Of a stretch of 64,000 nt of DNA, positions 12,954-23,847 are shown piece by piece (position 1 is the first letter of the stretch; each line of letters starts with the position of its first letter). Source of the stretch: Eretmocerus hayati (taxonomy: Eukaryota; Arthropoda; Insecta; Hymenoptera; Aphelinidae); the NCBI GenBank assembly GCA_029851415.1, contig CM056741.1, forward strand, positions 90,865,282 to 90,929,281. Direction: 5' to 3'. The position numbers were made by a program, and so were the translations under genes. Below the pieces are notes generated by a model. It did not search any database and had not been told where the DNA came from. It saw nothing but the letters and a program-made list of their open reading frames with translations.

Positions 12954-13908
12954 TAGACCGGGAGCTAGCTGACATTTTTTGGTAGTTATTCCTACCAGGA
13001 CAGGTTATTAACTAATAAGTCATTTGTGGTGCGGAGAGGACGACTATGCAGTGACAGACGGGTGAGCCGTTCCGTTTTCGTGCGATTAATAAACAAACAT
13101 GTCGGATAATTCGATATTTCAGAATCATTTTCTACAGAGTAATCCAACAATATTCCGTTGATTCAGTTGAAAAAAAGTCATCGCTGACTAGTTGGCATAC
13201 TCATTTGACGATTCCTAGTGCCTGCCATACTCGATCGAAAATGTCAAAATTTTCAGATATTTAGAATCTATTTCTACAGTATGGCACTTTGATATTCGGA
13301 TAGATTGCATAAAAATAATCCATCGGAAAAGCATCGCCATACTGATAGAGCGATTCTGAATCAATCAAAATCGCGATCAAAGTTCCGTAAAATGGATCAA
13401 ATTCAACTGCTCCGCTACGCCATCTCTCGAGGAACGATTGAGTCTCTCGGCCACGTGGAATTCCATGCATTTTACGCAACTTCGATCGCAGTTTTGAATG
13501 ATTCGGAATCGCCCTACCAGTATGGCGATGCTTTTCCGATGGATTATTTTTATGCAATCTATCCGAATATCAAAGTGCCATACTGTAGAAATAGATTCTT
13601 AATATTTGAAAATTTTGACATTTTCGATCGAGTATGGCAGGCACTAGGAATCGTCAAATGAGTATGCCAACTAGTCAGCGATGACTTTTTTTCAACTGAA
13701 TCAACGGAATATTGTTGGATTACTCTGTAGAAAATGATTCTGAAATATCGAATTATCCGACATGTTTGTTTATTAATTGCACAAAAACGGAACGGCTCAC
13801 CCGTCTGTCACTGCATAGTCGTCCTCTCCGCACCACAAATGACTTATTAGTTAATAACCTGTCCTGGTAGGAATAACTACCAAAAAATGTCAGCTAGCTC
13901 CCGGTCTA
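12954..13908. repeat. Large inverted repeat B (foldback-like, about 440-bp arms)
   Basis: The outer ends are tagaccgggagctagctgac at 12954 and its complement ending at 13908. The arms run inward to about 13393 and from about 13465, leaving a loop of roughly 70 bases. Both outer ends abut TA, compatible with a TA target duplication, but two bases are weak evidence. No transposase-like frame is present; the ORFs in the arms mirror one another because of the symmetry. I read it as a non-autonomous foldback or MITE-like element. Confidence 0.9.
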
Positions 13909-14095
13909 TTACGACAATTTTTTTCTGTGACGTATTTTCATATCTATTCTAAGATCCCGTTGGAATCTCGGGAGTTTCTTTCAGTCGCATTTGAAGTAGG
14001 TTCAACCCTGCCGTGATTGGTAAGGGCGTGATTATTTGCAACTGCTCATACTTTCTACATCTTATCTTGCAATGAATAATGGACCCTTTCCAATA
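13909..14095. other. Spacer between palindromes B and C
   Basis: This is 187 bases of ordinary AT-rich sequence with no gene and no obvious repeat. Confidence 0.4.
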
Positions 14096-15064
14096 TAATC
14101 TATCAGCCAGCTATAGGTTCTGTAGCAAGATCGAGGTCGGCACAAAATTTTTTTGCAATCGATTCGTCTTGATCTGCTGATTACGAATATCTGATTTTTG
14201 GTCCGGCAGTTTGGGGAGATTTTCCTTTATTAATAAAATGATGCAAAATTTATGGTCAAATGTGCATAAGTCGAGAAGTTTTGGTCGGAGAAGAAAATAT
14301 TCCGATCAAAAAATGTTGCATTTCATGTTGCGTTTGTGGAACATGCAATGGGTTGTTGGAAGTTACACTTCCCATTGCAAAAATGAGTTCGTATATGACA
14401 ATTTGGTACAACTTTGGATCATAAACTGAATCCTCCAGAATAAGTATGCCACTCGGTCCATCATTTCATTTCAAGCAAGAAAATATTATGAACATCTTTC
14501 TCTGAATTCATTATTCCTTGAGGAGTTTGTTCTAGAAAAGAGAAAACCAGCGCGTGGCATCAATCGAAGCGTTCAAACTCCAAAACGCTCTGACTGATGC
14601 CACGCGCTGGTTTTTTTCTTTCCATCAACAATTGCTCAAGAAATGATGAATTTAGAGAAAAATGTTCGGAATATTTTTTTGTTTGAAATGAAATAATGAA
14701 TCGAGTGGCACATTCACTTTGGGTGATTAACTTTATAATTCAAAATTATACCAAATTGTTATATACAACTCGTTTTTTTGCAATGAAGAGTGTAAGTTCC
14801 AACAACCCATTGCATGTTTCACGAATGCAACATGAAATGCAACATTTTTTGTTCGGAATATTTTCAGCTCCGACCAAAACTTCTCGACTTATGCACATTT
14901 GACCATTAATTTTACAGTATTTCATTGATGAAGAAAGATCTCCTCAAATTTCCGGACCAAAAATTGGATATTCATAATCAGCAAATCAAGATGAATTGAT
15001 TGCAAAAAAAATTTCATGCCAAACTCGATCTTGCTACAGAACCTAGAGCTGGCTGATAGATTAA
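14096..15064. repeat. Large palindrome C, arms meeting at a 20-bp perfect stem
   Basis: The outer ends are aatctatcagccagct (14097) and its complement ending near 15063. The arms pair all the way to the centre, where 14543-14562 and 14595-14614 form a perfect 20-base stem (aaaaccagcgcgtggcatca) with only 32 bases between. Inside the loop agcgtt/aacgct can pair again. The outer arms are imperfect; the centre is not. No coding potential of its own is seen. Confidence 0.92.
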
Positions 15065-15092
15065 TAGCATGGTCGCTCATATCGTCTTCGCC

Positions 15093-15215
15093 AGTCGGCC
15101 CGTTCGACTAGCAAAGAGTCGGCGGAGCGTACCTGACTCGTGCCCTTTGCGGATTATCCATGTTCTCTCTGCAGACTGCCTGCTAGTCGGAGAAGACGAC
15201 GAGCTCTAGTCGTCC
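15093..15215. repeat. Short inverted repeat
   Basis: The segment tcgtcttcgccagtcgg...cgactagc near 15083-15114 is mirrored by gctagtcggagaagacgacgag near 15183-15204. It is a small hairpin-forming segment of about 120 bases with no gene. Confidence 0.5.
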
Positions 15216-15254
15216 TGTTTGACTCACAGTCTTTCCGTGTGGGACTAAAAAGTT

Positions 15255-15378
15255 TTTTCGGTACCCCATAGGTAGTGAAAGGTTCATTTTTTGTACCGTA
15301 GGATCGAATGAAGATGTTAAAAAAATGATCTGAGACATGACCCTTCTCCTCAGGTCGTTTCGCGTGAAACTACTCATA
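15255..15378 (-). repeat. Fragment of the foldback-D family
   Basis: The stretch ccccataggtagtgaa...gacatgacccttctc...gaaactactcatat matches 35518-35635 collinearly and the reverse complement of 18535-18655. It is a third, partial copy of the family that flanks the 15.3-kb LTR element. It sits directly before the LINE RT fragment. Confidence 0.75.
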
Positions 15379-15604
15379 TATTCTACGCAGATGACCTTCA
15401 AATTTATCTTCACATTGAGAAGAGTAAAATTTTGGAGTGCATCGCTCGATTGGAACAGGTGGCACGATTGATAGCTGGATAGGCTGAGTTCGCCGGCTTG
15501 CGTCCCAACGCTGCAAGACCAAGACTATCTTCTTCGGATCTGCGAGTAATGTCAACAAGTTGTTACCGGATGGATTGCACCACGAGGCAACTTCGTGGAC
15601 CACA

Positions 15605-16370
15605 ACAGTAAAGGGCCGATTTGGCTTGGGGGTTAGCCTTGAAAAGGGCTGATGTCGCAGTTAGGTGGCTCGGAGGTCCGTCGTTCTTGGCGCTGTTCCA
15701 GGAAGCTCATCAGAAACGAGCTGACCAGCGTGGAAGTTACTTCTGCAATCCTCATCGAAGCCCCAAGTGTGGGAAGCGCGCCACTGAGGCCAACATAGTC
15801 TTCTCCAGCGAGCGCGGCGTGGAGAGTGTGTGACTAGCGGATCCCACCTCCTTGGGTTGAGACTCCGATCCCTGGGGGCCGGCTGATATGGCCGTCTCGT
15901 TCATGGTTGTGCTGAGTCCGTAGAACTCGCCTCGAGCTTCCGGTTCCGGGTGATCTTGGGTCAAGGGTTCATCTCCGACGGCGTGAGTTAGGTCCGCCCG
16001 AGTGACGTGAGAGCTCCCGGGCGCATTAGTGCCGTAGAAGCTGCGAACATCGGCCCGAGAAACGGACATAGACTGCTACTAGGTCGGAGCACTCCTAAAT
16101 GCGTGAGCGCTGTAGGAGAGGACCTAGGTATCCGTCCGGTGGTCTCCTGGACTTGTCAGTGCTGTAGAAGTTCAGCCGGAGAGGCCGTCGTCAGAGTCGG
16201 TTGAGGCACCGATTTTGTTAACACGGTGCTCTGTTTCCATTGCGGGAAAGGATAGACCCCGCCTGGTGGTGGCGTGACGCACCGCTCGGGCTTGTAAGCC
16301 ACCCGAGGCTATGGTGTAGGAGAGGAGATGAGGAAAGGAGATTGTGCGCAAGGCGTTGGACTTGGCAGCT
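15605..16370. other. GC-rich insertion of unknown type inside LINE copy 1
   Basis: About 765 bases, clearly richer in G+C than the surroundings, interrupt the LINE frame. They contain three degenerate repeats of a gtgctgtagaagt-like word (about 16030, 16109 and 16159). No frame has recognisable similarity. It could be a SINE or the non-coding end of another retroelement. No target duplication was found. Confidence 0.45.
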
Positions 16371-16795
16371 GGTAACAAAGATGAAGGGAATGGGTCTCGA
16401 CGGTGTTGGGATACCGGGCAAAGTGACGATGCCGTTCAGTGACACGGTCGTGAGTCTCGGTGTAAGACTCGACATTCAACTGAAGAAGAAATCGCAGATG
16501 AACCGAGTAACGAAAATAGTCTACAGAGCCCTGCATGGCCTGCGATTTATCAGGGTGCGTACTACCGAGATACTCCGCCAAAAGTTAGTCGAGTCATTGG
16601 TTCAACTCCATCTGGATTACTGCCCGGTGGTATGTCTTGACGCGGACGAAGAACAACGGACACAACTTCAACGGTTATCCAATTCATGTGTGAGATGCAT
16701 CTTTGGCGGAAGAAGGGATGAGCACATCAACCCGTTCAGGGACCGCATGCGTTGGCTACGATCGGACTCCCGTCGATTATATTTTGCAGCTTGTT

Positions 16796-17272
16796 CGGGG
16801 GCTGAGGTGCTTCTCTTGGGGTTGAAACACGGGGATGGGTTTGGAGCAGAGTTGGTGATCCAAGCCAGTGATTCGTAGATTTGGTGTAACTTCACAGAAA
16901 ATCGCATTTTGTCACTAAAGCTTACGATCTAAATACACAGTTTGTCACTCGCCATCAGTGCACTAAATCAGTCGTGCGAGGATGCACTTTTCTTACAATC
17001 CGCGGGCACACACAAAGGGTATCTCTAGTCGATATGATCGTCCGATAGTCGATATATATATGTATATATAATAAGGGATCGTCGCGTGTAAGGGGTAAAC
17101 AAAGATCCGCCGTGGGCCTTGGTCAAGGCTGAACTGATTTGGAGCTTTTGCGAGCTCTATAGAGAAGAGGTAAGGCACACGCACGGCTATTGTGGTGTTG
17201 GTGACATCGAACTCAATATAATACAATTATTTCGGGGAAAACAACGAGCGCATCTCGCTGTACAAATATTCG
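16796..17272. other. Second insertion inside LINE copy 1
   Basis: About 475 bases separate two LINE blocks that are adjacent in copy 2. It holds a short TA-rich microsatellite (about 17050-17072) and no recognised gene. The limits are taken from where the LINE similarity stops and restarts, so they are approximate. Confidence 0.45.
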
Positions 17273-17690
17273 AATCCTAAACACAGCTTTCCTGATATAT
17301 AATATCTTGAAGGACAGAGAGCCCGAATACTTGGCTGCAATGTTCACCATGTATCAAGGCAGGCCCACTAGTCGGAGTGACGGAAGAGAACTTGGAATCC
17401 TGAGAGTTCGGCTTACCGTGACTGAATGTTCTTTTCAGTATCGGGGCGCTAGGCTCTGGGAATCCCTATCTCCCTCTCTGCGCCACTCACCTTTGACATC
17501 AACATTCGAACTATCACCAGAACTTCACCTGCTAGAGCTCGACTCCAAAGATTACCTGTCATGAGTCGAATCAATGACGTATTATATCTGTGATAAAACC
17601 GACCTTGGATAGCTTCGACCAAATAGCCTAGCTGTATTCCTATCATGTCTTATAAGACGCAGTATTATAGTGTCAGGAATTATATCACAT

Positions 17691-19325
17691 ATGGGAGAGT
17701 CGACGCCGAGCGGGCCACCGACTCAGGTTAGCGCGGAAAAACACAAAAACGCTATCTTTGTACTCGCTCTATCAGTGGCATTGATGAACATATTGTGTTC
17801 ACATACTTCCAAAGATTTTTTCACGACTTTTCCAATCAACCCTTCCACTGTTACGCAGCATCAACCCTCTCTCCCGAAAATCTATGGTGAAGTTCAGCGA
17901 TTGATATCTCGAAAAGCCCATCTTAGAAGTTGCTATAACTTTCTCCACCAGAGCTCATTCTAATATACTTTGGAATGAGAAAACTTCGAGAGTGGGCACT
18001 TGCTTCGTTTGAACGATACGAATTTTTGGATGTAGAAAAGTGAGCGTGGCCGGACCGTTTTCGTTGAGCCAGGCGGCCCCGGGTAGCCCGGCGCGCATAC
18101 GAATCCGTAACGTAAAGCTTGCCTCACTGATGCCCCTTGAAATTTGTTGCTGTGTAGAACTCTGTCTAATAATCCGTCCGCAGAAATCATTAGGAGGTTT
18201 CTCATTGTGAAATGCAAACAGTTTCAAATTTTTGAAGGGATTTGAGAGAACAAATCGGGCAATTGATAGATTAAATAGCTCCATGACGAGATATATTTCA
18301 TCTTGAAAGTCAATTATCTCAATCCCAAATTGTTTGTTACCTGGTTGATGCAGAAAATATCTGTGCCTCCTGTATCTCCTACGAAAATCAGTTTATTCGA
18401 CTATCTGGGATGAGAAAGCTGACTCCCAAGATGAAACATGTTTCGTCATGGTGCTATTCCATCTGTCCATCACCCGATTTGCTCTCTCAAATCGCTTTGG
18501 AAAGTTGAAACTGTTCGCATTCCAATTCTAGTATGAGTAGTTCCGCTCGAAACAGACCTACGGAAAAGGATCATGTCTCAAATTTTTTTCTTGAATTTTT
18601 CATTCGATTCTATGGTACAAAATATGAACTTCTCACTACCTATAGGGCCCCAGAAAAATTTTCCAGGTACCTTCAACGTACATTACTTTGTTCTTTTGAA
18701 TTATTTTTAAACAAAAAGTTAGGGTTTTTTTCCACAGAATGAATTTTTCTGGAATTCGTTCACAGATACAGAGATGCGGTTTACAGTATTCGGAAGGTCT
18801 TTAAAAAACCTATCGAAATCGGCCTTGTGAAGTTGATTTTGATGTCTTGGGTAATTTTATCAGGCAGAAGAGTGAAGAATATAGAAGATTAAATTTCTCG
18901 GATACCCAATTTCCTTGAAATTTTGAAAATTTGATATCTCATGTGAAATTATGTGTTCTTTCAGAGATAATATTCCCGGATCCCTCTTTTGCGTTCTAAC
19001 ACCTATTTTTGCCCATCATCACACATCCATTTTCCAGGCTTTTGGAAACCATCTGTTTTCTGCGCATGCGCAGGAATTTGGATCCTTGGAACCAATTTCA
19101 TTGGGGAGCCAAGAAAATTTCCTTCAAAATGACCACCTGCCAAAGTCAATTTCATGCATTTTAAGCGAATCTACAACGTATGAAAGATGAGCCTACAGCT
19201 CGAGTGCGACACGTCGATGTACGCCATCGAACGGGGCCAGGCGTGGATTTTCCTCAGGGTGTGTCCAGAAAAGAGCCCGGCGCGTGGCGCCGCTCCCGGC
19301 ACCGGTGCTGGCGCGCGCTAAAAAT
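17691..19325. repeat. Left arm of foldback element D
   Basis: Read as reverse complement, this segment is collinear with 34867-36126. The outer end is atgggagagtcgacgccgagcggg, mirrored by gctcggcgtggactttcccat ending at 36126. Shared interior landmarks include the fragment agagcgagtacaaagata, the rcGG-rich gcgcgccgggctacc segment, the gcgcatgcgcagaaaaca segment and a CpG-rich tip (19270-19320) next to tgtgtccagaaa. The left arm is longer because it carries an internal repeat of a 300-base section (about 17955-18290 resembles 18290-18530). No gene is recognised in it; short frames mirror those in the other arm. Confidence 0.85.
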
Positions 19326-19371
19326 TGTTTGTGTTAATTTATAGACACACACGTTGACTCCTCTTTCCGGA

Positions 19372-19507
19372 GTTGTACACTGGGCAGGAAGGTGAACCGC
19401 AGTGCATCGATATCTGCTGTCTCACTCGCACTCATAGGTTAGGGTACCATAATCTATGAGTGCGAGTGAGACAGTAGATCTCGATGCACTGCAATTCACC
19501 TCCCTGC
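19372..19507. repeat. Small inverted-repeat element, first part
   Basis: The segment tacactgggcaggaaggtgaa...ctcactcgcactcatag is mirrored by ctatgagtgcgagtgag...ttcacctccctgc. The symmetric end (caagtgta) is found at 34794-34801, on the far side of the LTR element. The MITE-like hairpin was therefore whole before the LTR element landed in it. Confidence 0.8.
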
Positions 19508-20357
19508 TGTAATGTCGGTAAAAATTTTAAAATATATATTCGAAAAATATAAATTATACTTATAGATAGAAAGTTACACGGTAAAATGTAACCTTAATTT
19601 CACGGAATACATTATCAAGAGGAATGAATCTCGGGAAAGATGACATGTGAAAATACTAACTTTCATTCATTATTTTTATCAGATGATGGATGAAAACATC
19701 GCGTTTCGTGGGAACTCCGTCAAATCAATGTAACTTCTTTTTGAAAGGTAAAAATCATTAAAATCCATCGTAAAATCATATTTTCGGTAATTTCATGTAA
19801 AATCATCGTGAACTCAGAAATATGAGTAGAATCTATCGAGGTCAGGCTAAAATCATCGATGTTGTCCAGAGAGCATTGCACAACGGAATTTGACCTGAAA
19901 TGTCAACGTCTCGTCAAAATTCCCGAGTGCTCTACATTCCTCAGTCCATCTCGATGCTGATAGGTGCACAGTTGAACATTGAGCAAAAGATGCAACTATA
20001 CAAAACAAGAATGGAAGAGCTGAGTGGCACGCTGGCCCTCTCCTCACACAGGTGCGCATGCATAATTAATCAATGGCGCGGGCCCACAGACTCCGTTGTA
20101 TTATGATGCATGAACATCGGATAGCCCGGCACATAGGCAAACTCACCAAGTACGTAAAGATGACACTTGAGAACGAGAATGACAAATTGCCTAGTGCTCG
20201 AATCATACGAAAGTATGCCCAAAAATATGCTTGGCTCGGTCTCTTTCTCCGGAAGATGCATTTGCTCTTATGTGCGCAGATCGGTCGAGTTGACATTTTG
20301 AGTAAACAAAACTTAAATAGAACACGAGTATCGAGGACAATAATCGAGCCTATCAGA

Positions 20358-20366
20358 TATATAAAG
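20358..20366 (+). promoter_or_regulatory. LTR core promoter TATA box
   Basis: TATATAAAG lies in the middle of the 5' LTR, just before a hairpin-prone gggccttcagagggccc segment. In the 3' LTR the same place reads TATATAGAG (32813-32821), so only the 5' copy has a consensus box. The assignment rests on position and sequence alone. Confidence 0.5.
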
Positions 20367-21684
20367 AGGGCCTTCAGAGGGCCCAGGTGGACTTGTTTTT
20401 TTAGTATAGTTTTGGAGTGACTCCGGCACAGTCGACTTTTCCGAGTTTTCACGAGCTCTTGATACAAAAGCAAGTAATAAGTGCAAGTGAAATTACTATC
20501 AATATAATATTGGAAGTGGACTGTGCATCATCAGGAAGAGGCACTTCAAATTGTCAGAGTGCAGTGTAACCAAAAGGAAATAACAGAAAACCCCAAGAAA
20601 GGTGGATTATCTACCAGTGCCTGTCAGCAGTACAGGATTCCTCCACAGCCAACTATATAACCACAAGTGAGTAATTTTAAGTATCAATCCTAAATTTGCA
20701 CTATACCGATCCGTGCAACTCCACAGTTCTACCCCGTTTAAATAGTAAGGATAGTAGGAATTTTCCCGAGTGTAATTGTGGTTGGCGAGTGCATAATTCA
20801 CCCCAAGTTTTCAGTGTTACTCAAACCTCGTGTCAATTCTTTCGTGGATTCCGTTTCACCAGGGTTTGTCGAGTCTCGAAGAAGGGAATTAAGCTAAAAG
20901 AGAATCATTTCAGGCCAGTACAATAGGGCAATATCACTTTTATCGTCGAATTCTCGCGCTACCCGAGTATTTTCGAAGTACCCCAAATTTCGCCCATGGT
21001 TTGCTCACATTGATTAAATTCATAGATCAGCGTGCATAATCTATTTGAATAGTGTTCCAGCTCGAAAACTAGCTATTGTGAGCTTCATTTTGATACCTAG
21101 ATCTCGAGAAATTGACGTTTGCGCACCTCCCAGATTTTCGGTCGACTAATTGCAATTTTCGCGCATGAACCACCCGTAACTATTTTATTTTCGATTTTAA
21201 CATCATAATAGAGTGTGGGGTACTCAGACACGTAGTCTACCTACCTTTCGGAACTTCTACAGAGTGAATTCACATAATATTTGACCCGCCTAGGTAAAAT
21301 CATCCATTTTTCGGTAGCCGACCCGAGCGACGGAAAGAGCATTTTTCTCCCTTCGATTCGACTACATTGCAAAGTGAACTCAATTAGAGGGCTATTAAAG
21401 GTTTCCTAGTGTAGTTCAAAGGTACCAGTAGGTAAACAGCCAAGTTTAAACTCATCCCAAGTGTTTGCAGTGAAGATATTCAAACTCAACACCCATTTTG
21501 CCCCATATCGCTACCGTATTGGACTTAACACAGGTTTTGTTCAAAACTCAACAACTACTGTGAAATTGACCAGCAACGGTCATTTGACATTTAGATTACT
21601 TCTTTGCGCGTATTTCAAGCTAAACTAGAGTCGATTAGAATCGACTCTAGTTTAGCTTGAAAGTTTAGTCTAGTGGGTAGACCC

Positions 21685-22272
21685 AATGGTCATCGAGTTA
21701 TGAGGAATTCCGCTCGCGACTAAAATCACCTGTCGCATAGGTACATTTTGTCGAAATAATGTTTGTCAACGTACCTACAGAATATTCAAGGGTTTTTAAC
21801 GCATTTGGCGAATAGCAGAGGTCTTGAAGAGTAGTTCCAAATCCCAAGAGTCGCCCTTTAGGTAATAGACACTGAATACCGAGCCAAAAATCCATTGAAA
21901 CTCGGTTAGTCCCATAAGAGAGCCAGCTCCACTATCCAATATATACATATATATATACTACTAGAGTCGATTCTACCCAATGGTCATCGAGTTATTAGGA
22001 ATTCCGCTCGCGACTAAAATCACCTATTGCATAGGTACATTTTGTCGAAATAACGTTTGTCAACGTACCTACAGAATATTCAAGGGTTTTTAAACGCATT
22101 TGGCGAATAGCAGAGGTCTTGAAGAGTAGTTCCAAATCCCAAGAGTCACCCTTTAGGTGATAGACACTGAATACCAAGCCGAAAATCCATTGAAACTCGG
22201 TCAGTCCCATAAGAGAGCCAGCTCCACTATCCAATATATACATATATATATACTATACATATATAGAGTTTT
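21685..22272 (+). repeat. 294-bp tandem duplication unique to the 5' LTR
   Basis: Each copy begins aatggtcatcgagttat and ends in the tatatacatatatatata run. The 3' LTR has one copy only. Because LTRs are identical at integration, the duplication arose after insertion. Confidence 0.9.
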
Positions 22273-22683
22273 GGGCCCACAGCATTGCGAGAGCAGTGCA
22301 GTGTAAGAGTAACGTGTTAGGCCACTCTCTCTCTTACTTGTCCCGCGCGCAAGCTAGTCTGCGCAGCTAGGGAAAACTCAAGCTAGACGAGGGCGTTAGG
22401 GCACATCCACCAGATTAGCTCTTGACAGACCGAATACGAGTGAACCACTGATCGCCAACAAGGATCCACCCACTCATATTATTGAACAACTCCCTTTTCT
22501 TTCTCTTCTTGCCCCAAATCCCGAGAGCATACTATTCAGTTAGTGGCTCAAAACTAGGGCTAGCACTGGGAAGGTATAGGCCATAAGATTACCATTGGCA
22601 ACAATACACCGATGCAAATTATACCTTTCTAGAGCTTACAATAAATATAACTAGACGTCACAGGTCTAGTTGTATACTCATTT

Positions 22684-22701
22684 TGGTGCACGTCGGCCGG
22701 G
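22684..22701 (+). promoter_or_regulatory. Candidate tRNA primer binding site
   Basis: TGGTGCACGTCGGCCGGG begins with the TGG that pairs with a tRNA CCA end. It lies 11 bases after the LTR, which is farther than usual. I cannot match it to a named tRNA by eye. Confidence 0.35.
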
Positions 22702-22763
22702 AAAAGTGAAGAAAAGATTTGGGATAATGTTCAGATTTGAAATTTCACCAGTCAAGTCTGAAA

Positions 22764-23723
22764 ATGTTGGATCAGATTGACTCGCAGAGTGCAAAGAAGG
22801 TTACTTCCGAGCTCCCGATTTCTCCAAAATTCACTCAGTTGGCAGCAATTGACGTGAACGATACGCTTTTCAACCAGTTTTTGAACAAATCCAAGGAATA
22901 TAGAGAAGCAATTGGCATAGTCAGCCACCCACAGAGGACAGCGCAAATTGCAACTGACCCGAATAGCATCGAGAACGAGATCAATAAGACTTTGGATTCT
23001 TATTATCTGGACGCCAAATTTAGAGGTCTCAACTGTCCACAGCCTTGTAAGCCAATTCGACGTGATTTAGGAAGATCAATCTTTGGGACCTGGAGGGACA
23101 GGAAGTGTAATACTCCTGCCTTGTCGAGTATCTCAGAAGAATTATCTTCTGAGATCGAGCCAATCCAACTCAATCCAGCCCGTCAAAACATCATCAAAGC
23201 ATCTAAATTCGACTTTCCACCTAGATTCAGTGATAAAGCGGATTCTGGAGACAAACAAATTGGGACGAAGCACACAAAATCGGCAGGAGCCAAGGCCATT
23301 GGGTTAACAAGTACCCACTTGAATGAGCACAATTCATCAGATCCCACGGTTCCACACCATGATTTGAACCCCATTGGAGAACAAAACCAACCACAGTTGC
23401 TGACGAAGACAATATCTCATCTTTCAGGTAACCAGAACCTCAAAGAGAAGAGAACCACAGAGTATTTTGAGGACCAGGAAAACGTGAAAGAGCTAACAGA
23501 TCTACGGAGAGAAAGATATAACAAGCGTGGATATAATTGCTATGATGTCTTCGAATTTGCTGCACGAGATTCAGGATCCTTGATCCGGACCTGTACGTTC
23601 CGGAGAAAACGAAGCAGTCGTCCCAGAGTCTGTTTTGAAAGACGGAAACTGGACTCATCCAGAGGAACACCTTCAAACTTGACCGAAAACGGAGACAAAT
23701 TGCAAGAATTTCGCTCCTCTTGA
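22764..23723 (+). CDS. Unknown ORF1 of the 15.3-kb element
   Basis: This is 319 residues from the first ATG (the frame is open from 22737). It is hydrophilic and charged, with no membrane segment and no motif I recognise. A CPQPC short cysteine pair lies near residue 93, and a basic RRKRSS run lies near residue 288. It stands where the matrix/N-terminal part of gag would be, 124 bases before the next ATG and in another frame. It could be an accessory protein or the N-terminal half of gag separated by mutation. It is the only clearly intact long ORF of the 5' half. Confidence 0.55.
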   Translation: MLDQIDSQSAKKVTSELPISPKFTQLAAIDVNDTLFNQFLNKSKEYREAIGIVSHPQRTAQIATDPNSIENEINKTLDSYYLDAKFRGLNCPQPCKPIRRDLGRSIFGTWRDRKCNTPALSSISEELSSEIEPIQLNPARQNIIKASKFDFPPRFSDKADSGDKQIGTKHTKSAGAKAIGLTSTHLNEHNSSDPTVPHHDLNPIGEQNQPQLLTKTISHLSGNQNLKEKRTTEYFEDQENVKELTDLRRERYNKRGYNCYDVFEFAARDSGSLIRTCTFRRKRSSRPRVCFERRKLDSSRGTPSNLTENGDKLQEFRSS

Positions 23724-23847
23724 TTAGTCAGCTTCGAATTTGTTTAATATTTTGGAAAAGTTCTTGAGGACAGCCCAAGTATATTTCATACCATCTTGAA
23801 CTGGCTTGACCAACCTCGGCTAGTCGCACTCGAGTTACTTTGCCAAG

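Larger units (their letters stand above)
15379..17690 (+). pseudogene. LINE reverse transcriptase fragment, copy 1 (Jockey/CR1-like)
   Basis: It starts just before the RT catalytic motif (YADDLQIYLH at about 15384-15413), followed by a GLRPNA..KTKTIFFGS block reached through a one-base frame change. The match breaks at about 15605 and resumes near 16380 with FSDTVVSLGV, then HLDYC, then QRLSNSCVR and the RRDEHINPF block to about 16795. A second break follows, and from about 17273 the C-terminal part continues (REPEYLAAMF, FQYRGARLWESL) to a stop at 17562-17564. Comparison with copy 2 at 37.3-38.2 kb, which has the same blocks without either gap, shows that the two gaps are insertions. It is non-functional. 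Confidence 0.8.
19508..22672 (+). repeat. 5' LTR of the 15.3-kb element
   Basis: It is 3165 bp, unusually long for an insect LTR, and matches 31964-34789 base by base over its length with scattered substitutions. It is 339 bp longer than its partner because a 294-bp segment is duplicated in tandem (21685-21978 and 21979-22272) with about 45 further bases next to it, including a small inverted copy of the tagagtcgatt word. Two short frames (19900-20106 and 20696-20926) are present in both LTRs, but I see no reason to call them genes. Confidence 0.92.

Noticed and set aside
13261..13661. Pair of similar ORFs on opposite strands (98 and 118 residues)
   Set aside because: Their similarity follows from the symmetry of palindrome B; not independent genes.
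20066..20473. ORFs of 115 and 135 residues on opposite strands in the LTR, repeated at 32522-32929
   Set aside because: Their repetition is explained by the two LTR copies; they lie over the promoter region and have no domain.
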